Shown piece after piece: positions 59,235 to 64,000 of a stretch of 64,000 bases of DNA. The stretch covers positions 3,100,001 through 3,164,000 of the forward strand of contig JAULSN010000002.1 of assembly GCA_033439765.1 (NCBI GenBank), given 5' to 3'. A program made the translations under genes and the position numbers. Position 1 is the first letter of the stretch, and every line of letters starts with the position of its first letter. Under the pieces are notes generated by a model, which was not told the origin of the DNA, did no database searches, and saw only the letters and a list, made by a program, of their open reading frames with translations. The DNA is from Lasiosphaeria ovina. Taxonomy: Eukaryota > Ascomycota > Sordariomycetes > Sordariales > Lasiosphaeriaceae.

Positions 59235-62200
59235 ATGGTGGGTGCTGCCGCGGCTGCTTTCGGTCCCGCCTCTTGCAGCTTCTGGTCGTGCTTTGTGACG
59301 CGAACTACATGCTGACAGAGTATGGCGCTGGGCAACAGGCGACGATACAAGACACGATGGAGCCGACAACCGCCGAACTGCGCTTGCACCGCCTCTACAG
59401 ATCCCCAAGAACAAGAGCACGTCAAACCTCGGTCTTATAGGTGACAATTCGGAGAAGGCTCGCATCCGCTTCTCGTTTGATGCTGGTGCCGCCGCCGCTG
59501 AATATGACAATCTCTCAAGGTAAGCCTGGCTGCCTGGAGGGGTCTGGCTGCCGTCTTGGCCCCAGAATGGGCAAAACCGCCAGATAGATAGTGCTGACAT
59601 GTTACCTTCAGGAGCATGCTCGTGACGGATCACGACCATGGCCTAGGCCTTTCCGGGCTGAGGCGCATACGCCAGCAGCACAACCCAGCGCGCGCTCCCA
59701 CGCTCCCATCGCCGTCAAGCCGCACGCCATCTCTCGGGGCGCTGACAAGGTCATCGTCCCTCACCATGATGACGGAGCCGCCAGGCCTCATGATGGCGCC
59801 GATATCTCCCGGCCCAGGCTCGCCTACCTTTACCGAAGATCTCAGCCGATTCCCGTCCGAATCTCTCCATTCCTTCTCTTTTGCTCACCAGTCCGAAGAC
59901 CTCCTGCACAGTCGCCAGAACGTCCTCAAGCGGTCGATTGAGTTTATGAAGGACCGGATGGGATGGTCGGTCGCGTCGAGTGCGGCAATGGCCAGCGCCC
60001 AAGCGCGCGTCACCGGGGACGTCGAGATGCAGAACATGCTGGATTTGCTAGCCAAGGCGCAGCTCGTGGGAGCCGGCAACATCCCAAATGGCGACTCCAC
60101 CCTTCTCACGGGGCCACTGAGCGGGCCGGCTACCATGTCGGGTGAAAATGTGTTTGGCAAGCAGTTTGTGCCGAGGAGCACAAGCCCCGACCTCTTTGAC
60201 GAGACTGCGCTGATCTCTCCGACGACTACGAGAAGCATCGGAACACAAGAATTTGGGGAACATGGTCTGGGTTCCGGATCAGATCCCCGGCCCCCATTTT
60301 CGCCGTCCGGCCTCGGAGCCGAATCTGAAAACTCATCAAGGACGCCGACAAACGAGAGCGGGACCACGGCGAAAACCTCGCCCCCGTCTTCTAGGCGCCC
60401 CAGCTTTCTGAAGCGGACTTGGACGGACACGGTCCACATCTCGGTGCAGCAAAAGCTCATGGACGCTATGGCGAAGCCCGTACTTCCAGGCGAGCCAGGT
60501 CACCAGGGGCATATTGGGTCGCCCACCATGGCCCAGTCGTTGACGGCCCCGCTGGGCCATCCTTCTGTGTCAAACCATGGGACGAGATGGGTACCCGCGG
60601 CGCAAGCCATCTTCACAACGGAATCGAAACCCCCTTGGACGATCCTTGCTGCAAACGATCTCGCTTGCCTGCTGTTTGGGGTCACAAAGGCTGAGGTTAG
60701 GAAGATGGGTATCTTGGAGGTCGTGCAAGAGGAGAGGAGGGCATGGCTGGAGCGGAAGCTGCGCAAGGGATTTCCCGAAGATGCTGGCGACGGCTCGGAA
60801 AGCGAGATTACGCAGCCAAACCCAGTTTCGCTGCCCTCGTCCCTGATTGGGGGGCGCGGTGGCGGGATAACAGCGAAGCTCTTGAGTAAGCCGAATTCGA
60901 GATCGCAAACTCCCAAAAACAGCACCCGGCGGCCGGCAACTATACACAGCGGCGACCCAAAGCCGCCAAAGCCGGGTCAGTCTCACCACCACAACAACAA
61001 ATCCAGGGGCGTGTTGCTCTGTGGAGATGTAGTCCCAATCCAGGTAAGTTGTATATTCCCAGCTGGAAGCCGCGGATAGGGCCGTGACTGACATGGAATC
61101 CCAGAAACGAAATGGGGCCACGGGATCCGCTAGCTTGTGGGTCAAGGAAAAGAGGGTTGGCTTGATCTGGGTTCTCGAAGAGATCCACGAAGATGTTGCC
61201 AATCTCGTTCTTGATGAAGAGGGAACTGTGACCGCCATCTCCGGAGCCTTGGGCCCAATTTGGGGAGACGACGACCTGCAGCCCGGAAGCGATGTTGGCA
61301 AATTAATACCTCGCATCCCACGCCAGGGCATCGACCCTCGATATGGTGAGATTGACTATGCTGAGGTCGCGAAGCGAAAGTATTACACTTGCCGCAACTG
61401 CGACAGAATTAATATTCCAGCCACAGTCGAGCAGGTTAGGGGGGCGCTAGAGCTTCGAGTATCAAGCTTTCCCCATATTGCGGGCATCATTGTGGTTTGC
61501 ACCAAAACCCTAACCATAAAAAGCTCAAATTCTGTCTTCTGCGGCGCACTTTTTGGTCACGAGTTCCCCAACGGCATGTCGATTAACAGTCTCGTGCCCG
61601 GTTTCGACGGCGTGCTCCGCATTCTCACCGAGGAAGACGGAATCCGCCTGGTGGACGGCATTGTCATCCCCGAGCACTCGTTCAGAAAAGCCTCGGCGTT
61701 CTTCGCCCTAAGAGAAGGCCGACCGGACGCGGCGACAGGATTCCTACGTCCCGAGGGTCTGCTGGCAAAGCATCGTGACGGCTCCGAACTAAAAATCGAC
61801 ATACAGATGCGTGTTGTGAAAAGCGAAAAGCAGCACGCTTTGCTCGACGAGGTGGTTATTGAGACGAGCGAAGACGAGTCTTCTTCCGAGAGAAGCGAGA
61901 CCAGGTTCATTACACCACATTCGGAGATGGTATATGCCCTCTGGATTACCTACTCAAGACACTTGCACGCCACCCGCACCAATATGGGCGCCTCATCACC
62001 ACTCCTATCAGGCACCGCCACTCCACTTCACCAACCGTCTCCGGGACAGACGCCGGCCCACACTCCGCTCGAGATACAGTCAGACTCGGACGAGGCGCCA
62101 AAGGAGCGTTCCGCGGCCTCCCTGCTTGCCAGGCAACTGAAAGAAGCGGCCAAGAGCGCCGCCCTAAAGCTGACGGGCTCCCAAAAGGCGCCCGAGGCTC

Positions 62201-63116
62201 AAAAGGAACAAGCCCCAGTCAAACAGCTGACCGACCCATCAAACAAGAAGACTATTGACGATTTTGTCATTCTCGAGGAGATGGGCCAAGGCGCATATGG
62301 ACAGGTCAAGCTTGCACGCTACCGGAACAACGCGAAGAGGTGTGTGTTGAAGTACGTCACAAAGCGGCGTATTCTAGTGGACACGTGGACTCGGGATAGG
62401 CGGCTGGGGACGGTGCCGCTTGAAATCCACGTTCTCGACTACCTACGGAGAGACGGGTTTCGGCACCCCAACATTGTCGAGATGGAGGACTTCTTCGAGG
62501 ACGAGGTCAACTACTACATCGAGATGGTGCCTCACGGGCTGCCGGGAATGGACCTGTTCGACTACATCGAGCTGCGGACCAACATGGACGAACAGGAGAG
62601 CCGCAGCATCTTTGTGCAGGTTGCACGGGCGATTCACCACCTCCACACCAAGGCCCAAGTCGTCCATCGCGACATCAAGGACGAAAACGTAATTCTGGAT
62701 GGCGAAGGCCGGATTAAGTTGATCGACTTTGGAAGCGCGGCATATATCAAGAGCGGGCCCTTTGATGTTTTTGTGGGCACCATTGGTGAGTTAACGTTTT
62801 CATCTCCTTTTTAGGTTTCTCTCTTCGACACTGACTAACCTTCCCCATAGATTATGCTGCCCCCGAAGTCTTGGCGGGCAAACCTTACGGCGGCAAGGAG
62901 CAGGACGTGTGGGCTCTCGGCATTCTCCTCTACACCATCATCTACAAGGAGAACCCCTTCTATAGTATCGACGAAATCATGGACCGCGACCTCCGTGTCC
63001 CCTACACAATCAGCGACGATAGCATCGACCTGATCCGCCGCATGCTGGATCGCAACGTATCCCAGCGCCTCGACATTGAGCAGGTGCTGGCACATCCATG
63101 GTGCCAGATGGAATGA
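59235..63116 (+). CDS. PSK1: PAS-domain protein kinase (PASK/Psk-like)
   Basis: PAS kinase is a nutrient-sensing Ser/Thr kinase that regulates glycogen synthesis and translation in yeast. Secure exons: 59612-61043, 61105-62785 and 62851-63116. An upstream exon, 59401-59519, is strongly suggested because it joins in frame through a strong intron (GTAAGC, branch TGCTGAC, acceptor TTCAG) to give EKARIRFSFDAGAAAAEYDN before RSMLVTD. The start itself is uncertain: ATG 59235-59237 followed by GTGGGT is in the right phase and would give 1166 aa; otherwise Met 59616 gives 1124 aa. A PAS region (WTILAANDLACLLFGVTKAE) begins near 60,636. The kinase domain has GQGAYGQV (62,284), the VLKY lysine (62,350), HRDIKDEN (62,665), DFGSA (62,725) and, after the last intron, DYAAPEVL. 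All catalytic residues are present. Identification as PAS kinase is firm. Confidence 0.9.
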
Positions 63117-64000
63117 ACATAATTTTAACGAAAGGGGGAAGGGGAAAAAAAGGGTACGGCTCAGAAGCCTGGGGGAGGGGACGTGGAACTGAAATATTTT
63201 TATCATCATTTTCTATCTTTGTTTTTTATGGCGGCATTCATGAAGAAATCATTGGCTTTGGGCATGGGGCAAAGAGACAGACAGGGAAAGCAGAAAGATT
63301 GATGGGTAGATATATTATTTGTTTCTATATCATAAACGCATCACATGAAGCATGTCTGGCCCCTTTTCCTTATCCTTGTCCTCGCCAGCAGCGGTGGCTG
63401 TGCGGGTGTGTTTATGTATGATATATCTATCTCCAAAGAGCAAGGAGAAGGAAAAGAAACATACGCGAATAGTGTACTGGCTTCTTGCCTCTGGTTGTTG
63501 CCTCAGTCGGTTTAAGAAGCCAGAGAAGGCATCGGAGAAAAGTCAGAGACGACTGGGTGAGACTACTTGGACATGTGGCTCTTTTTTCATTGAGTGTTCT
63601 CGAGGTGAAAAGGGGCGAAGAAGGGGGTGATGCCTGCTTTTATTTTTGCATTTCAATGACTGCCGTACGGGGGTGGCGAGTCAGGTTTTCCTTTCGGCGT
63701 ACCCATTTCGCCCCTTTTCCGCAATTCAAATTCTTTTCCCCCCTTTTTCTATTTCAGGTTCCCAGTATTCTACGCAGCGCGGGTGTCAGTGCGAGTCTGA
63801 GAGCGTGATATTAGAGAGACGGGGCAAGGTAGAAGAGAGATAAAGACGTCCGGAAAATTGGGAAATACAAAAGAGACAGGAGGGAGATTCTTATTTCATA
63901 TTTTTTTTTTCGAACAACTATTGAATGGATTCAAGGGTGCTGGCTAGCTTGTTGTAATTACCAACCTGTTTGCCCCTGTCTCGGTTCATATGTTTACTAG
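63117..64000. other. 3' flank of PAS kinase
   Basis: Poly-purine and poly-T tracts typical of a 3' UTR and downstream sequence; frames at 63,352-63,843 are short, overlapping and low in complexity. No gene was recognised up to the window edge. Confidence 0.5.

Noticed and set aside
1..64000. Transposases, reverse transcriptases, CRISPR arrays, rRNA genes, secondary-metabolite or toxin genes
   Set aside because: I looked for signatures on both strands and saw none; only simple repeats and the 3.9-4.3 kb direct repeat pair were found.

Overview
This is a stretch of nuclear chromosome from a filamentous ascomycete (Pezizomycotina), most likely a Sordariomycete such as a Chaetomiaceae relative. 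This placement is inference from short introns with GTRNGT donors, CTNAC-like branch sites and YAG acceptors, GC-rich coding sequence, long gene-free regions, CT-rich leaders and best-recognised families that are all ascomycete housekeeping genes. There is no sign of a plasmid, prophage, CRISPR array or secondary-metabolite cluster. I resolved intron/exon structures by hand from splice consensus, reading frame and family continuity; in twelve of the thirteen complete recognisable genes the summed coding length is a multiple of three with a settled start.

Layout. 1-13 kb: the 3' end of an EFM4-like lysine methyltransferase (+); PP2A scaffold subunit A (-); a gene-poor gap with a pair of ~65-bp direct repeats and a possible orphan coiled-coil/membrane gene; a myotubularin phosphatase (-) diverging from ribosomal protein S3 (+); a NIPA-type magnesium transporter (-). 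13-30 kb: a very acidic uncharacterised protein (-) diverging from coatomer delta (+); APC4 of the anaphase-promoting complex (+); a long disordered uncharacterised protein (-). 30.1-38.75 kb: 8.7 kb without a convincing gene. 38.75-47 kb: a dual-specificity phosphatase (+), the ER nucleotide-sugar transporter HUT1 (-), and a triple-KH RNA-binding protein (-). 47-64 kb: an F-box/leucine-rich-repeat protein ending in a CAAX box (-) and PAS kinase (+), separated by large gene-free regions.

The genes do not form a cluster or operon; they are independent housekeeping and signalling loci. Signalling and phosphorylation genes are well represented (PP2A-A, myotubularin, MAPK-type phosphatase, PAS kinase), as are secretory-pathway genes (COPI delta, HUT1) and ubiquitin-pathway genes (APC4, F-box/LRR). 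I found no obviously new multi-gene system. The items most worth a second look are the CAAX box on the F-box/LRR protein, the orphan locus beside the direct repeats near 4 kb, the repeated E-I-x-Y acidic motif protein, and the hidden 5' exons of PAS kinase.
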